This document shows, piece by piece, positions 16,988-26,882 of a stretch of 64,000 bases of DNA. Within the stretch, counting starts at the first letter, position 1; each line of letters opens with the position of its first letter. Origin of the DNA: Winogradskyella thalassocola (GTDB lineage Bacteria; Bacteroidota; Bacteroidia; Flavobacteriales; Flavobacteriaceae); assembly GCF_900099995.1 (NCBI RefSeq), contig NZ_FNCZ01000001.1:1364001-1428000 (forward strand). Reading direction: 5' to 3'. Position numbers and translations under genes: made by a program. The notes below the pieces were generated by a model, which was not told the DNA's origin, did not search any database, and saw only the letters and a list, made by a program, of their open reading frames with translations.

Positions 16988-18447
16988 TGGTATTAAAAGA
17001 CATATTATATAAGGTTACAATTAATGCAGTCGTTGGCAGCACAAGTATTACTGTGGGTAAAATTGAATTTGATTCACGTCAAATAGAAGTCAATGATATT
17101 TTTGTAGCAATATCGGGTACTATCACAGATGGTCATAATTTTATTGAAAAAGCAATAAAGGATGGAGCTACAGCAATAATTTGTGAGGTTCTTCCTGAGA
17201 ATTTAGAAGATGGTATCACGTATATTGAAGTCGCTAATTCTAACCAAGCTATGGCTTATATGGCGGCTAATTTCTATGGTCATCCGTCTGAGAATTTAAA
17301 ATTGGTTGGTGTAACAGGAACAAATGGAAAAACAACAGTATCAAGTTTATTGTATCAGTTGTTTAAAAAGGCAGGTTATAAAGTGGGGTTGTTATCTACC
17401 GTAAAAATCATGGTTGATAATACAACGTATAAGGCCACACATACCACACCAGATTCTTTAACGATTAATAGATATTTAAAGATGATGAATGATGAAGGTG
17501 TAGAATTTTGCTTCATGGAAGTGAGTTCTCATGGTATTCATCAAAGTAGAACAGAGGGCTTAAAATTTGAAGGTGGCATTTTTACAAATCTATCGCACGA
17601 TCATTTAGATTATCACGATACGTTTGCGGAATATAGAGATGTGAAAAAACAGTTTTTTGATCAATTACCGAAAGATGCCTTTGCGTTAACCAATATTGAT
17701 GACAAAAATGGTTTGGTGATGTTTCAGAATACGGTAGCCAAAAAATATACTTATGCTTTAAAGAATTATGCGGATTATAGAGCGCAAATTTTAGAAAATG
17801 AATTTAGCGGATTGCTGTTAAAGTTGAATGAAAGCGAATTATGGACGCGTTTAATAGGAAGTTTTAATGCCTATAATATTCTAGCAATATATGGTACGGC
17901 TGAACTATTAGGTTTAGATAAAGTTGAAATTTTAAAACTCATTAGTGAGCTCGAAAATGTAGCGGGACGGTTTCAATATTTTATTTCAGAAGGGAAAATT
18001 ACGGCCATTGTAGATTATGCACATACACCAGATGCCTTAAAGAATGTTTTGCAAACCATAAACGATATCAGAACTAAAAATGAAGAGTTGATTACGGTTG
18101 TTGGTTGTGGAGGAAATAGAGATAAAACCAAGCGACCAAAAATGGCGCATATCGCTTCGGCTTTAAGTACTAAAGTGATTTTAACAAGCGACAATCCAAG
18201 AAATGAAGTGCCTGAGACCATAATTGAAGAGATGGAAAAGGGGGTGGAGCCTCAGAATTTCAAAAAAACCTTATCTATAACTGACAGGAAACAAGCGATT
18301 AAAACGGCGTGCCAAATGGCAGGTGAGAACGATATTATTCTTATTGCAGGAAAAGGACACGAAACATACCAAGAAATTAAAGGTGAGCGCTTTGATTTTG
18401 ATGATTATAAAATCGTTCAAGACTATTTAAAACAATTACAGAAATAA
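16984..18447 (+). CDS. murE: UDP-MurNAc-tripeptide synthetase MurE (mDAP-type)
   Basis: This 487-residue Mur ligase adds the third residue of the murein stem peptide. The ATP site is GVTGTNGKTTVSSL. The SDNPRNEVP segment contains the DNPR motif that marks meso-diaminopimelate specificity, agreeing with Gram-negative Bacteroidota walls. Translation may start at either ATG of ATGATG (16984 or 16987); the first overlaps the ftsI stop. Confidence 0.96.
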   Translation: MMVLKDILYKVTINAVVGSTSITVGKIEFDSRQIEVNDIFVAISGTITDGHNFIEKAIKDGATAIICEVLPENLEDGITYIEVANSNQAMAYMAANFYGHPSENLKLVGVTGTNGKTTVSSLLYQLFKKAGYKVGLLSTVKIMVDNTTYKATHTTPDSLTINRYLKMMNDEGVEFCFMEVSSHGIHQSRTEGLKFEGGIFTNLSHDHLDYHDTFAEYRDVKKQFFDQLPKDAFALTNIDDKNGLVMFQNTVAKKYTYALKNYADYRAQILENEFSGLLLKLNESELWTRLIGSFNAYNILAIYGTAELLGLDKVEILKLISELENVAGRFQYFISEGKITAIVDYAHTPDALKNVLQTINDIRTKNEELITVVGCGGNRDKTKRPKMAHIASALSTKVILTSDNPRNEVPETIIEEMEKGVEPQNFKKTLSITDRKQAIKTACQMAGENDIILIAGKGHETYQEIKGERFDFDDYKIVQDYLKQLQK

Positions 18448-18460
18448 ATAATAACTAAGA

Positions 18461-19702
18461 ATGCTGTATTACTTATTCGAATATCTAGAGCAACAGTTCC
18501 AATTTCCAGGCGCATCACTTTTTGGGTTTATAACCTTTAGAGCTGCTGTGGCAATCATATTGTCATTGTTGATTTCTACAATTTTTGGTAAACGCATTAT
18601 TCGGTTTTTGCAAAAACAACAGGTTGGAGAAACTATTCGTGATTTAGGGTTAGAAGGACAAGTTGAAAAAGCAGGGACACCAACAATGGGTGGAATCATT
18701 ATTATTCTAGCTACGCTTATTCCTGTATTGTTATTAGCAAAACTCGAAAATATTTACATCATACTTCTTATTATTACGACCCTGTGGATGGGGACCATTG
18801 GTTTTATTGATGATTATATCAAAAAATTCAAAAATGATAAAGACGGTTTAAAAGGGAGGTTTAAAGTTCTTGGTCAAGTCGGATTAGGAATTATTGTTGG
18901 AGCGACTTTGTTTTTTCATCAAGATGTTACCATCAAAGAGAAGTTGCCAATTGCACAGCAAAATGAATTACGTATTGAAAATCCAGATCTTCAAGCAGCA
19001 AAATTGTTTAAAGCAGAAGAGAAGTCAACAAAAACAACAATTCCCTTTTTAAAAGATAACGAGTTTGATTATTCCGATTTAATCACATGGATTAGTCCAG
19101 GGTTAGAGAAATACACTTGGCTCGTATTTATACTAGTCAGCATTATTATAATTACAGCCGTATCAAATGGTGCAAATCTCACAGATGGCATCGATGGTCT
19201 TGCGGCAGGAACATCTGCTATAATTGTATTGACGCTGGGGATTTTTGCATGGGTGTCTAGTAATATTGTGTTTTCAGGGTACTTAGATATTATGTACATC
19301 CCAAGAGCGGAAGAAATTACAATTTACATTGCGGCATTTGTTGGAGCATTAATTGGATTTTTATGGTATAACACCTTTCCTGCTCAGGTATTTATGGGAG
19401 ACACAGGAAGTCTAACCATTGGAGGAATCATAGCTGTGATTGCTATAGCAGTTAGAAAAGAATGGTTAATTCCTATACTATGCGGTATATTCTTAGCAGA
19501 GAATTTATCAGTCATTTTACAAGTGAGCTATTTCAAATACACAAGAAAAAAGTTCGGAGAAGGACGACGCATTTTTAAAATGTCTCCTCTACACCATCAC
19601 TATCAGAAATCGGGCTATCATGAAAGTAAGATTGTTACGCGTTTTTGGATTATTGGAATTCTGCTTGCTATTATAACAATAGTAACCTTGAAAATTAGAT
19701 AA
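18461..19702 (+). CDS. mraY: phospho-MurNAc-pentapeptide translocase MraY
   Basis: This 413-residue polytopic inner-membrane enzyme makes lipid I from undecaprenyl phosphate and UDP-MurNAc-pentapeptide. Motifs include [11 protein letters not shown], the aspartate-rich [30 protein letters not shown] and the histidine-rich SPLHHHYQ. An extended loop (about 150-205) containing charged residues is longer than in E. coli, as usual in Bacteroidota. It overlaps the murD start by 1 bp. Confidence 0.97.
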   Translation: MLYYLFEYLEQQFQFPGASLFGFITFRAAVAIILSLLISTIFGKRIIRFLQKQQVGETIRDLGLEGQVEKAGTPTMGGIIIILATLIPVLLLAKLENIYIILLIITTLWMGTIGFIDDYIKKFKNDKDGLKGRFKVLGQVGLGIIVGATLFFHQDVTIKEKLPIAQQNELRIENPDLQAAKLFKAEEKSTKTTIPFLKDNEFDYSDLITWISPGLEKYTWLVFILVSIIIITAVSNGANLTDGIDGLAAGTSAIIVLTLGIFAWVSSNIVFSGYLDIMYIPRAEEITIYIAAFVGALIGFLWYNTFPAQVFMGDTGSLTIGGIIAVIAIAVRKEWLIPILCGIFLAENLSVILQVSYFKYTRKKFGEGRRIFKMSPLHHHYQKSGYHESKIVTRFWIIGILLAIITIVTLKIR

Positions 19703-21036
19703 TGAAAAGGCTAGTAATTCTTGGTGGAGGTGAAAGTGGAGTAGGAACAGCGCTTTTAGGAAAAGCAAAAGGATACGAGGTATTTGTATCAGACAAAGGA
19801 AAGATTAAAGAAAAGTATAAAGACGTTCTTTTAAATAATGAGATTGAATTTGAAGATGAGCAGCATACGGAATCAAAAATTCTGAATGCAAACATCGTTA
19901 TGAAAAGTCCTGGGATTCCAGATAAAGTGGCTTTGGTAAAACAAATTCGTGAGGCAGGAATTACCGTGGTTTCTGAAATTGAATTTGCTTCAAAATTTAC
20001 AGAAGCAACTTTGGTAGCTATTACCGGTAGTAATGGTAAAACCACAACAGCAACGTTGACGCATCACTTGTTAAAACAAGAGCTAGATGTTGGTTTGGCT
20101 GGTAACATAGGAGATAGTTTCGCGAAGCAAATTTTAGATAAAAATCATGATAACTATGTATTGGAGATTAGTAGTTTTCAATTAGATGATATCATTGATT
20201 TTAAACCGAAAATTGCGGTGCTAACTAATATTACGCCAGACCATTTAGATCGCTATGATTATAAGTTTGAAAACTATGTGGCTTCAAAATTTAGAGTTGT
20301 AGAGAATCAAACAGAGGATGATTATTTTATATATGATGGTGATGACGAAGTCATTTTAGAGTATATGAAATCACATCAAATTAAATCCAAAAAATTACCT
20401 TTTTCATTAACAAAAGTTATTGAGCAAGGCGCATACTTAGACAACAACAACAATATAATAATAACAATAGATAACAATAAAATCATTATGCCAACAAATA
20501 ATTTAGCATTAGAAGGGAAACACAACGTGAAAAACGCAATGGCGGCTTCTACTGTTGCGCATTTATTAAAAATTAGAAAGCAAACAATACGCGAAAGTCT
20601 TGAGAATTTTCAAGGTGTTGAGCACCGTTTAGAGCACGTCTTAAAGATTAATAAAGTGCAATATATCAACGACTCAAAAGCAACCAATGTTAATGCAACC
20701 TATTTCGCTTTAGAAAGTATGGATGCACCTACAGTTTGGATTGTAGGAGGCGTAGATAAAGGCAATGAATACAGAGAGTTGTTTCCTTTTGTTAATGAAA
20801 AAGTAAAAGCAATTATTTGTTTAGGGGTAGATAACGCAAAGCTAATGGAGTCTTTTGGTAACATGGTAGATGTTATAATTGAAACACAATACATGAGTGA
20901 GGCTGTAAAGATTGCTTATAAGCTTGCAAGTGCTGGAGATAATGTGTTGTTGTCGCCTGCTTGTGCTAGTTTTGATTTATTCGAAAACTATGAAGATAGA
21001 GGAAGACAATTTAAAAATGCAGTTAGAAATTTATAA
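19702..21036 (+). CDS. murD: UDP-MurNAc-L-alanine:D-glutamate ligase MurD
   Basis: This 444-residue Mur ligase adds D-Glu to UDP-MurNAc-L-Ala. The N-terminal nucleotide-binding segment LVILGGGESGVGTA and the ATP site AITGSNGKTTTATL are intact. The central segment contains ITPDHLDRYDY and the C-terminal domain starts with NDSKATNVNAT. Length is normal. It is followed by 45 bp before ftsW. Confidence 0.97.
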   Translation: MKRLVILGGGESGVGTALLGKAKGYEVFVSDKGKIKEKYKDVLLNNEIEFEDEQHTESKILNANIVMKSPGIPDKVALVKQIREAGITVVSEIEFASKFTEATLVAITGSNGKTTTATLTHHLLKQELDVGLAGNIGDSFAKQILDKNHDNYVLEISSFQLDDIIDFKPKIAVLTNITPDHLDRYDYKFENYVASKFRVVENQTEDDYFIYDGDDEVILEYMKSHQIKSKKLPFSLTKVIEQGAYLDNNNNIIITIDNNKIIMPTNNLALEGKHNVKNAMAASTVAHLLKIRKQTIRESLENFQGVEHRLEHVLKINKVQYINDSKATNVNATYFALESMDAPTVWIVGGVDKGNEYRELFPFVNEKVKAIICLGVDNAKLMESFGNMVDVIIETQYMSEAVKIAYKLASAGDNVLLSPACASFDLFENYEDRGRQFKNAVRNL

Positions 21037-21081
21037 AAGAAGTTAAGATGAATTAGGGACTCATCTATAAAAGGGTTAAGC

Positions 21082-22275
21082 ATGCAGAACATATTTAAAC
21101 AAATAAAGGGAGATAAAGCCATTTGGGCTATAGTCACATTGTTGGCTATATTTTCTTTTTTGCCTGTGTATAGTTCAGCGAGTAATTTGGCTTATCATGG
21201 TGGGAATACGAGTACATTCTCCTTCTTCATAAAGCATTTTATGCATTTGTTTTTGGGTTTTGCGATTATGTTTGGTGTACATAAAGTGCCTTATAAGTAT
21301 TTCCGTGGATTATCTATGGTTATGGTGCCTATTGTGTTTGTGTTGTTGTTGGTTACGATGCTTCAGGGGACTACGATTGAAGGTGCAAATGCGAGTCGTT
21401 GGATTCAAATTCCTATAGTTAATATGTCTTTTCAAACATCAACTTTGGCAGCTGTTGTATTGATGGTGTATGTTGCACGATATTTATCTAAAATTAAGGA
21501 TAAAGAAGTGAGTTTTAAGGAGTCATTGTTGCCACTTTGGGGCCCCGTGTTTTTAATTCTAATTCTAATTTTACCTGCTAATTTTTCTACAACAGCGATC
21601 ATGTTTACAATGATTATGATGTTAGCATTTATTGGTGGTTATCCCATTAAGTATCTTTTAGTTATAGTGGGAACAGGTTTGTTAGCGCTCACAATGTTTG
21701 TGTTAGTTGCGAAAGCCTTTCCGGATGCGATGCCAAACCGAGTAGATACGTGGATAAATCGAATTGAAAATTTTTCAAATGGAGAAGATACAGAAGCCGA
21801 TTATCAAATTGAAAAAGCTAAAATAGCGATTGCTACTGGTGAAATTAAGGGATTAGGACCAGGGAAAAGTATTCAGAAGAATTTCTTACCTCAGTCGTCT
21901 TCAGATTTTATTTTTGCAATTATTATAGAGGAATATGGACTGATTGGCGGTGTGTTTATATTGGTTTTATATTTATGGTTCTTGTTTAGAATAGTTGTTG
22001 TAAGTCATAAGTCAGATACCATCTTTGGAAGGTTGTTAGTTCTAGGAGTTGGATTGCCAATCGTATTTCAGGCCTTAATAAATATGGCTGTTGCAGTTGA
22101 GTTATTTCCAGTTACTGGCCAAACATTGCCATTAATAAGTAGTGGAGGAACCTCTATTTGGATGACTTGTTTAGCAATAGGAATCATATTGAGTGTAAGT
22201 GCAAAGCGTGAAGAGTTGAAGGAACAAGAAGATGCAGAAGATAACCCATTAGCCATTTTAAGTGAAGCTATTTAA
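21082..22275 (+). CDS. ftsW: septal peptidoglycan polymerase FtsW (SEDS)
   Basis: This 397-residue SEDS-family membrane glycosyltransferase polymerises septal glycan from lipid II with FtsI. About ten hydrophobic helices are evident, and the family motif [16 protein letters not shown] lies near residues 345-360. The stop shares a base with the murG start. A short cytosolic acidic tail ([10 protein letters not shown]) ends the protein. Confidence 0.95.
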   Translation: MQNIFKQIKGDKAIWAIVTLLAIFSFLPVYSSASNLAYHGGNTSTFSFFIKHFMHLFLGFAIMFGVHKVPYKYFRGLSMVMVPIVFVLLLVTMLQGTTIEGANASRWIQIPIVNMSFQTSTLAAVVLMVYVARYLSKIKDKEVSFKESLLPLWGPVFLILILILPANFSTTAIMFTMIMMLAFIGGYPIKYLLVIVGTGLLALTMFVLVAKAFPDAMPNRVDTWINRIENFSNGEDTEADYQIEKAKIAIATGEIKGLGPGKSIQKNFLPQSSSDFIFAIIIEEYGLIGGVFILVLYLWFLFRIVVVSHKSDTIFGRLLVLGVGLPIVFQALINMAVAVELFPVTGQTLPLISSGGTSIWMTCLAIGIILSVSAKREELKEQEDAEDNPLAILSEAI

Positions 22276-23372
22276 TGAGTAACTATAAATTTATATTATC
22301 AGGAGGAGGAACAGGAGGGCATATTTATCCTGCGGTTGCGATTGCGGACGAGTTAAAGTCGCGCTATCCTGATGCGGAATTCTTGTTTGTTGGTGCTTCT
22401 GATCGAATGGAAATGGATAAAGTGCCACAAGCGGGGTATAAAATTGAAGGGTTATGGATTTCTGGAATTCAAAGAAAGTTGACTTTGAGAAACTTAGCTT
22501 TTCCATTAAAGCTAATAAGTAGCTTATTGCGTTCTCGAAAAATTGTAAATTCATTTAAGCCAGACGTTGTGATCGGAACAGGTGGTTTTGCGAGTGGACC
22601 TTTATTGCACGTGGCTTCCTCAAAAGGAGTTCCAAGTTTAATTCAGGAGCAAAATTCGTTTCCTGGTATTACTAATAAATTGCTTTCAAAAAAAGTAAAC
22701 ACGATTTGTGTGGCCTATGAAGGCTTAGATAAGTTTTTTCCGAAAGCTAAAATCAAATTAACAGGAAATCCAATTCGTAAGGATTTGTTGCAAGTAAAAG
22801 ATAAACATATTGAAGGTAAAGATGCCTTTACGTTGAAGCATAATAAACAAACACTTTTAGTTTTAGGTGGAAGTTTAGGAGCAAGACGAGTTAATCAATT
22901 AATAGAAGATAATATAGCGTTTTTTGAAGCGCAAGACATTCAGGTGATTTGGCAATGCGGAAAATTGTATTACGATCAGTACAAGCAATATAATGATTTT
23001 CAGAATGTGCAAGTCCATGCGTTTTTAAATCAAATGGATTTGGCTTATGCGGCCGCAGATGTCATAATTTCTAGAGCGGGCGCGATATCAGTTTCAGAAT
23101 TATGTATTGTGGGTAAGCCAGTGATTTTTGTGCCGTCGCCAAATGTAGCAGAAGATCATCAAACTAAAAACGCACAATCAGTTGCAGATAAAAATGCCGC
23201 TGTTTTAATACGAGAAAAAGATTTAGATGCTGATTTTCAAAGCGAATTTTCAGAACTAATGTCAAACGAAGAAAAACGAAAAGAGTTAAGTAAACATATT
23301 GAAGCCTTGGCATTAGTAAATGCAACTAACGCTATTGTTGATGAAGTTGAAAAATTATTGAAAAGCAAATGA
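22275..23372 (+). CDS. murG: lipid II synthase MurG
   Basis: This 365-residue GT28 transferase moves GlcNAc from UDP-GlcNAc to lipid I. The N-terminal glycine loop [17 protein letters not shown], the second loop [13 protein letters not shown] and the C-terminal [11 protein letters not shown] motif are all present. The overlap with ftsW (1 bp) and murC (4 bp) indicates coupled translation. Confidence 0.97.
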   Translation: MSNYKFILSGGGTGGHIYPAVAIADELKSRYPDAEFLFVGASDRMEMDKVPQAGYKIEGLWISGIQRKLTLRNLAFPLKLISSLLRSRKIVNSFKPDVVIGTGGFASGPLLHVASSKGVPSLIQEQNSFPGITNKLLSKKVNTICVAYEGLDKFFPKAKIKLTGNPIRKDLLQVKDKHIEGKDAFTLKHNKQTLLVLGGSLGARRVNQLIEDNIAFFEAQDIQVIWQCGKLYYDQYKQYNDFQNVQVHAFLNQMDLAYAAADVIISRAGAISVSELCIVGKPVIFVPSPNVAEDHQTKNAQSVADKNAAVLIREKDLDADFQSEFSELMSNEEKRKELSKHIEALALVNATNAIVDEVEKLLKSK

Positions 23373-24721
23373 AATTCGAGAGTGTAAATAGTGTCTATTT
23401 TATTGGTATCGGAGGTATCGGAATGAGTGCGATTGCGCGATATTTTGTAGCCAATGGTAAGCAAGTCGCTGGTTATGATAAAACACCAACTGACATCACT
23501 ACGTCGCTTGAGGATTTAGGGGTTGAAATTCATTATGAAGATGATATTAATAAAGTTTCAAGTACGTTTTTAAATCCAGAAAATACACTTGTGGTGTATA
23601 CACCTGCGATTCCGGGAGGTCATACCGAATTCAATTATTTTAAAGCTCATAACTTCAACGTGTTAAAGCGTTCAGTGGTTTTAGGAGAAATCACAAAACA
23701 AACCGTTTGTTTGGCGGTTGCAGGTACACATGGTAAAACGACAACAACGAGCATTTTAGGGCATTTATTAAATGTGTGTAATGTGCCTGTTACAGCCTTT
23801 TTAGGTGGGATTAGTGAGAATTATAATTCTAATTTAATTATAAACGGAACCGATGTAACTGTTGTAGAGGCAGATGAATTTGATCGTTCGTTTTTAACCT
23901 TGTCACCAGATTTAGCCTGCATCACGTCAATGGATGCTGACCATTTAGATATATATGGAAATGCTGAAGAGTTAGTGAAAACGTTTAAGGATTTTTCGGA
24001 ATGTATAAAGCCAAATGGAAAATTATTCGTTAAAAATGGTTTGCCTTTAAAAGGTATAACTTACGGTATAGAAGACGATTCGGATTATTGTGCGCAAAAT
24101 ATTTCCATAGAAAATGGTAGTTATATTTTTGATGTAAAAACACCAAGCGGTATACAGAAAGGTTTTAAATTTAGTTTACCAGGAAGACATAACCTCTCTA
24201 ACGCAATCATTGCGCTTGCCATGGCTGTAGAATATGGTTGTTCTTATGCTGAGCTAGCAAAAGGTTTGGAGTCTTACAAAGGAGTGAAGCGTCGATTTAC
24301 ATATCAAATTAAAACGGATGATTTTGTGTTTATAGATGATTACGCACATCATCCCGAAGAAATTAATGCAGTGCATCAGGCTGTTAGGGAAATGTATCCG
24401 AATAAAAGAGTGTTGGCGATTTTTCAACCGCATTTATTTAGTAGAACACGAGATTTTGTTGATGGATTTGCAGAAAGTCTTTCTAATTTCGATGAAGTAT
24501 TGCTTTTAGATATATATCCAGCAAGAGAAATGCCAATTGAAGGAGTGACCTCAAATTGGCTTTTAAATAAGATTAAAAATTCGAATAAAAAATTAATCCA
24601 AAAATCACAATTAATTGATGAAATAGAAAAGTCTAATGCTCAAATTGTATTGACTATTGGAGCAGGAGATATTGGAGCTGAAGTTAAACATATAAAAGAA
24701 GCGTTTTATGTCAAAAATTAA
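23369..24721 (+). CDS. murC: UDP-MurNAc:L-alanine ligase MurC
   Basis: This 450-residue Mur ligase catalyses the first step of stem-peptide addition. The N-terminal Rossmann motif [16 protein letters not shown] and the ATP site [13 protein letters not shown] are diagnostic, and DDYAHHPEE is the family's C-terminal signature. It overlaps ftsQ by 14 bp. Confidence 0.97.
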   Translation: MKFESVNSVYFIGIGGIGMSAIARYFVANGKQVAGYDKTPTDITTSLEDLGVEIHYEDDINKVSSTFLNPENTLVVYTPAIPGGHTEFNYFKAHNFNVLKRSVVLGEITKQTVCLAVAGTHGKTTTTSILGHLLNVCNVPVTAFLGGISENYNSNLIINGTDVTVVEADEFDRSFLTLSPDLACITSMDADHLDIYGNAEELVKTFKDFSECIKPNGKLFVKNGLPLKGITYGIEDDSDYCAQNISIENGSYIFDVKTPSGIQKGFKFSLPGRHNLSNAIIALAMAVEYGCSYAELAKGLESYKGVKRRFTYQIKTDDFVFIDDYAHHPEEINAVHQAVREMYPNKRVLAIFQPHLFSRTRDFVDGFAESLSNFDEVLLLDIYPAREMPIEGVTSNWLLNKIKNSNKKLIQKSQLIDEIEKSNAQIVLTIGAGDIGAEVKHIKEAFYVKN

Positions 24722-25430
24722 TTTCAACTATATAAAAAACATGGGATTAGTTATTTTGGTGGGCTTTTTGTTTGCGTTTTCAAATCAAAGAAATAAAACG
24801 AGGAAAGTAAGTGCTCCTAAGATCTCATTTTTAGGCGAAAACAAATTATTTATTACAGAAGCGAATGTTAGTAAATTGTTAATAGTAAATCAAGAACCTG
24901 TTTCGGAGCAACCTAAAGAAATTATAGATTTGAACAAATTAGAATCTGCCTTGAAATCTAATCCAATGATCAAGCAAGCGGAAGTGTTTATGTCAGTAAA
25001 CGGGGCACTTTCGGCTGAAATTGAACAAAAAAAACCTATTGCAAGAGTGAACACAAAAGTGTCGTATTATATCGATGATGAAGGTGGTATTATGCCTTTG
25101 TCTCATAATTATGCTGCGAGAGTGCCACTTGTTACTGGAAATATTGAGAAAAATAAGCTTGAAACTGTCTATCAATTTGCGAAATTTGCAGACGAGGACG
25201 ATTTTTTGAAGAAACATGTCATTGAAATTCGTCAGAACGACGATAATACCATTGATTTTAAAATAAGAAAAAGTGATTTTACGGTTCATTTAGGAACTTT
25301 AAAACAACTTAAAAAAAAGATAAACAATTTTAAAGCGTTTTATCAAAAGGCTTTAAAAGATCAAATTTTAGATACCTATAGCTTAGTGAATCTAAAATTT
25401 GATAAACAAGTTATTTGCACCAAAAAGTAA
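24708..25430 (+). CDS. ftsQ: divisome protein FtsQ
   Basis: This 240-residue bitopic protein has a short cytosolic N-terminus, one membrane helix (about residues 10-24) and a periplasmic POTRA-like plus beta region. FtsQ sequences diverge strongly, so the call rests on topology, size and position between murC and ftsA. It should recruit FtsL/FtsB and the synthase pair. It ends 3 bp before ftsA. Confidence 0.88.
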   Translation: MSKINFNYIKNMGLVILVGFLFAFSNQRNKTRKVSAPKISFLGENKLFITEANVSKLLIVNQEPVSEQPKEIIDLNKLESALKSNPMIKQAEVFMSVNGALSAEIEQKKPIARVNTKVSYYIDDEGGIMPLSHNYAARVPLVTGNIEKNKLETVYQFAKFADEDDFLKKHVIEIRQNDDNTIDFKIRKSDFTVHLGTLKQLKKKINNFKAFYQKALKDQILDTYSLVNLKFDKQVICTKK

Positions 25431-25433
25431 ACT

Positions 25434-26765
25434 ATGGACAAACAAAGCATTTCGGTAGGTCTAGATATAGGTACCACAAAAATTGTGGCCATGATTGGTC
25501 GCAAAAACGAGTATGATAAAGTTGAGATTTTAGGTTTAGGAAAAGCTAAAAGTATGGGTGTGCATCGTGGTGTGGTTAATAATATCACCCAAACGATTCA
25601 GTCCATTCAACAAGCGGTTCAAGAAGCTGAAGCAGCATCTGGAGAAAAAATTGTAGATGTTACCGTAGGGATTGCGGGTCAGCATATACGTAGTTTACAA
25701 CATAGTGATTATATCACACGTCCAAATTCGGATATGGTGATCGATGAAGAGGATATTGACCGTTTAATTAATCAGGTTCACAAACTAGTAATGCTTCCTG
25801 GTGAAGAAATTATTCATGTGTTACCACAAGAATTTAAAATTGATGGTCAGGCTGAAATCACAGAGCCGATAGGAATGTATGGCGGACGTTTGGAAGCTAA
25901 TTTTCATGTTGTAGTGGGGCAGGTATCATCGATTAGAAATGTTGGGCGTTGTATCAAAAGTGCAGGTTTAAATTTAGAAGGTATCACTTTAGAACCGTTA
26001 GCTTCAGCCAATGCTGTTTTGAGTAGAGAAGAGAAAGAAGCTGGTGTTGCGTTGATTGATATAGGTGGTGGAACAACAGATTTAGCCGTTTTTAAAGATG
26101 GTATTATTCGTCATACCGCTGTCATCCCTTTTGGTGGAGGTGTCATTACCGAAGATATAAAAGAAGGCTGTTCAATTATTGAAAAGCAAGCTGAACTTCT
26201 AAAAGTGAAGTTTGGATCTGCTTGGCCAGGTGAAAATAAAGATAACGAGATTGTATCTATTCCAGGATTAAGAGGAAGAGAGCCAAAAGAAATCACGTTA
26301 AAGAATTTGTCTAAAATCATTCACGCAAGAGTTGTGGAAATTATAGAACAAGTTTATGTTGAAATAAAAAATTACGGTCACGAGGAGCAAAAGAAAAAAT
26401 TAATTGGGGGTATTGTTTTAACAGGAGGTGGAGCGCAATTAAAACACTTAAAGCAATTAGTTGAATATATCACAGGAATGGATACTAGAATTGGTTATCC
26501 AAACGAGCATTTAGCAGGTGATAGCGATGAGGATATTGCAAGTCCATTGTATGCTACAGCAGTCGGATTGGTAATGGACGGTTTAAAACGACAGGAGCGT
26601 AAAAAAGTAGAGGCTATTGAAGAAGACATTGTAATTGAAAATGAAGCGGAACAATTAGAAGAGCCAGAAGTGGAACCGGTAGCACCAGAGCCTATAAAGG
26701 AGCGTCGTTCGTTTTTAGATAAATTAACGGAGCGTGTAAAGGATTTTTTGGATAAAGCAGAATAA
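25434..26765 (+). CDS. ftsA: actin-like division protein FtsA
   Basis: This 443-residue actin-fold ATPase tethers FtsZ to the membrane. The N-terminal phosphate loop is VGLDIGTTKIVAMIG, phosphate 2 is LIDIGGGTTDLAVF and the adenosine motif is GIVLTGGGAQLKHL. The C-terminus has a Glu/Pro-rich linker and an amphipathic basic tail (RRSFLDKLTERVKDFLDKAE), the expected membrane-targeting helix. It is followed by 117 bp before ftsZ. Confidence 0.96.
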   Translation: MDKQSISVGLDIGTTKIVAMIGRKNEYDKVEILGLGKAKSMGVHRGVVNNITQTIQSIQQAVQEAEAASGEKIVDVTVGIAGQHIRSLQHSDYITRPNSDMVIDEEDIDRLINQVHKLVMLPGEEIIHVLPQEFKIDGQAEITEPIGMYGGRLEANFHVVVGQVSSIRNVGRCIKSAGLNLEGITLEPLASANAVLSREEKEAGVALIDIGGGTTDLAVFKDGIIRHTAVIPFGGGVITEDIKEGCSIIEKQAELLKVKFGSAWPGENKDNEIVSIPGLRGREPKEITLKNLSKIIHARVVEIIEQVYVEIKNYGHEEQKKKLIGGIVLTGGGAQLKHLKQLVEYITGMDTRIGYPNEHLAGDSDEDIASPLYATAVGLVMDGLKRQERKKVEAIEEDIVIENEAEQLEEPEVEPVAPEPIKERRSFLDKLTERVKDFLDKAE

Positions 26766-26823
26766 AAGAAGAATTTTGCAATTATGTAAAATTCATATAA
26801 AAATAGAATAAATATAACGATAA

Positions 26824-26843
26824 GGGCAAGTCATGGCTTGTCC
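26824..26843 (+). promoter_or_regulatory. hairpin in the ftsA-ftsZ gap
   Basis: GGGCAAG (26824-26830) pairs with CTTGTCC (26837-26843) through one G-T pair, around a 6-nt loop. It is the only structured element in the 117-bp gap and lacks a T tract. It may be an RNA-processing or attenuation site, or part of a separate ftsZ leader. Confidence 0.4.
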
Positions 26844-26882
26844 GTATTTACAAGAAATAGAATAATAGTTAATCCATAATAT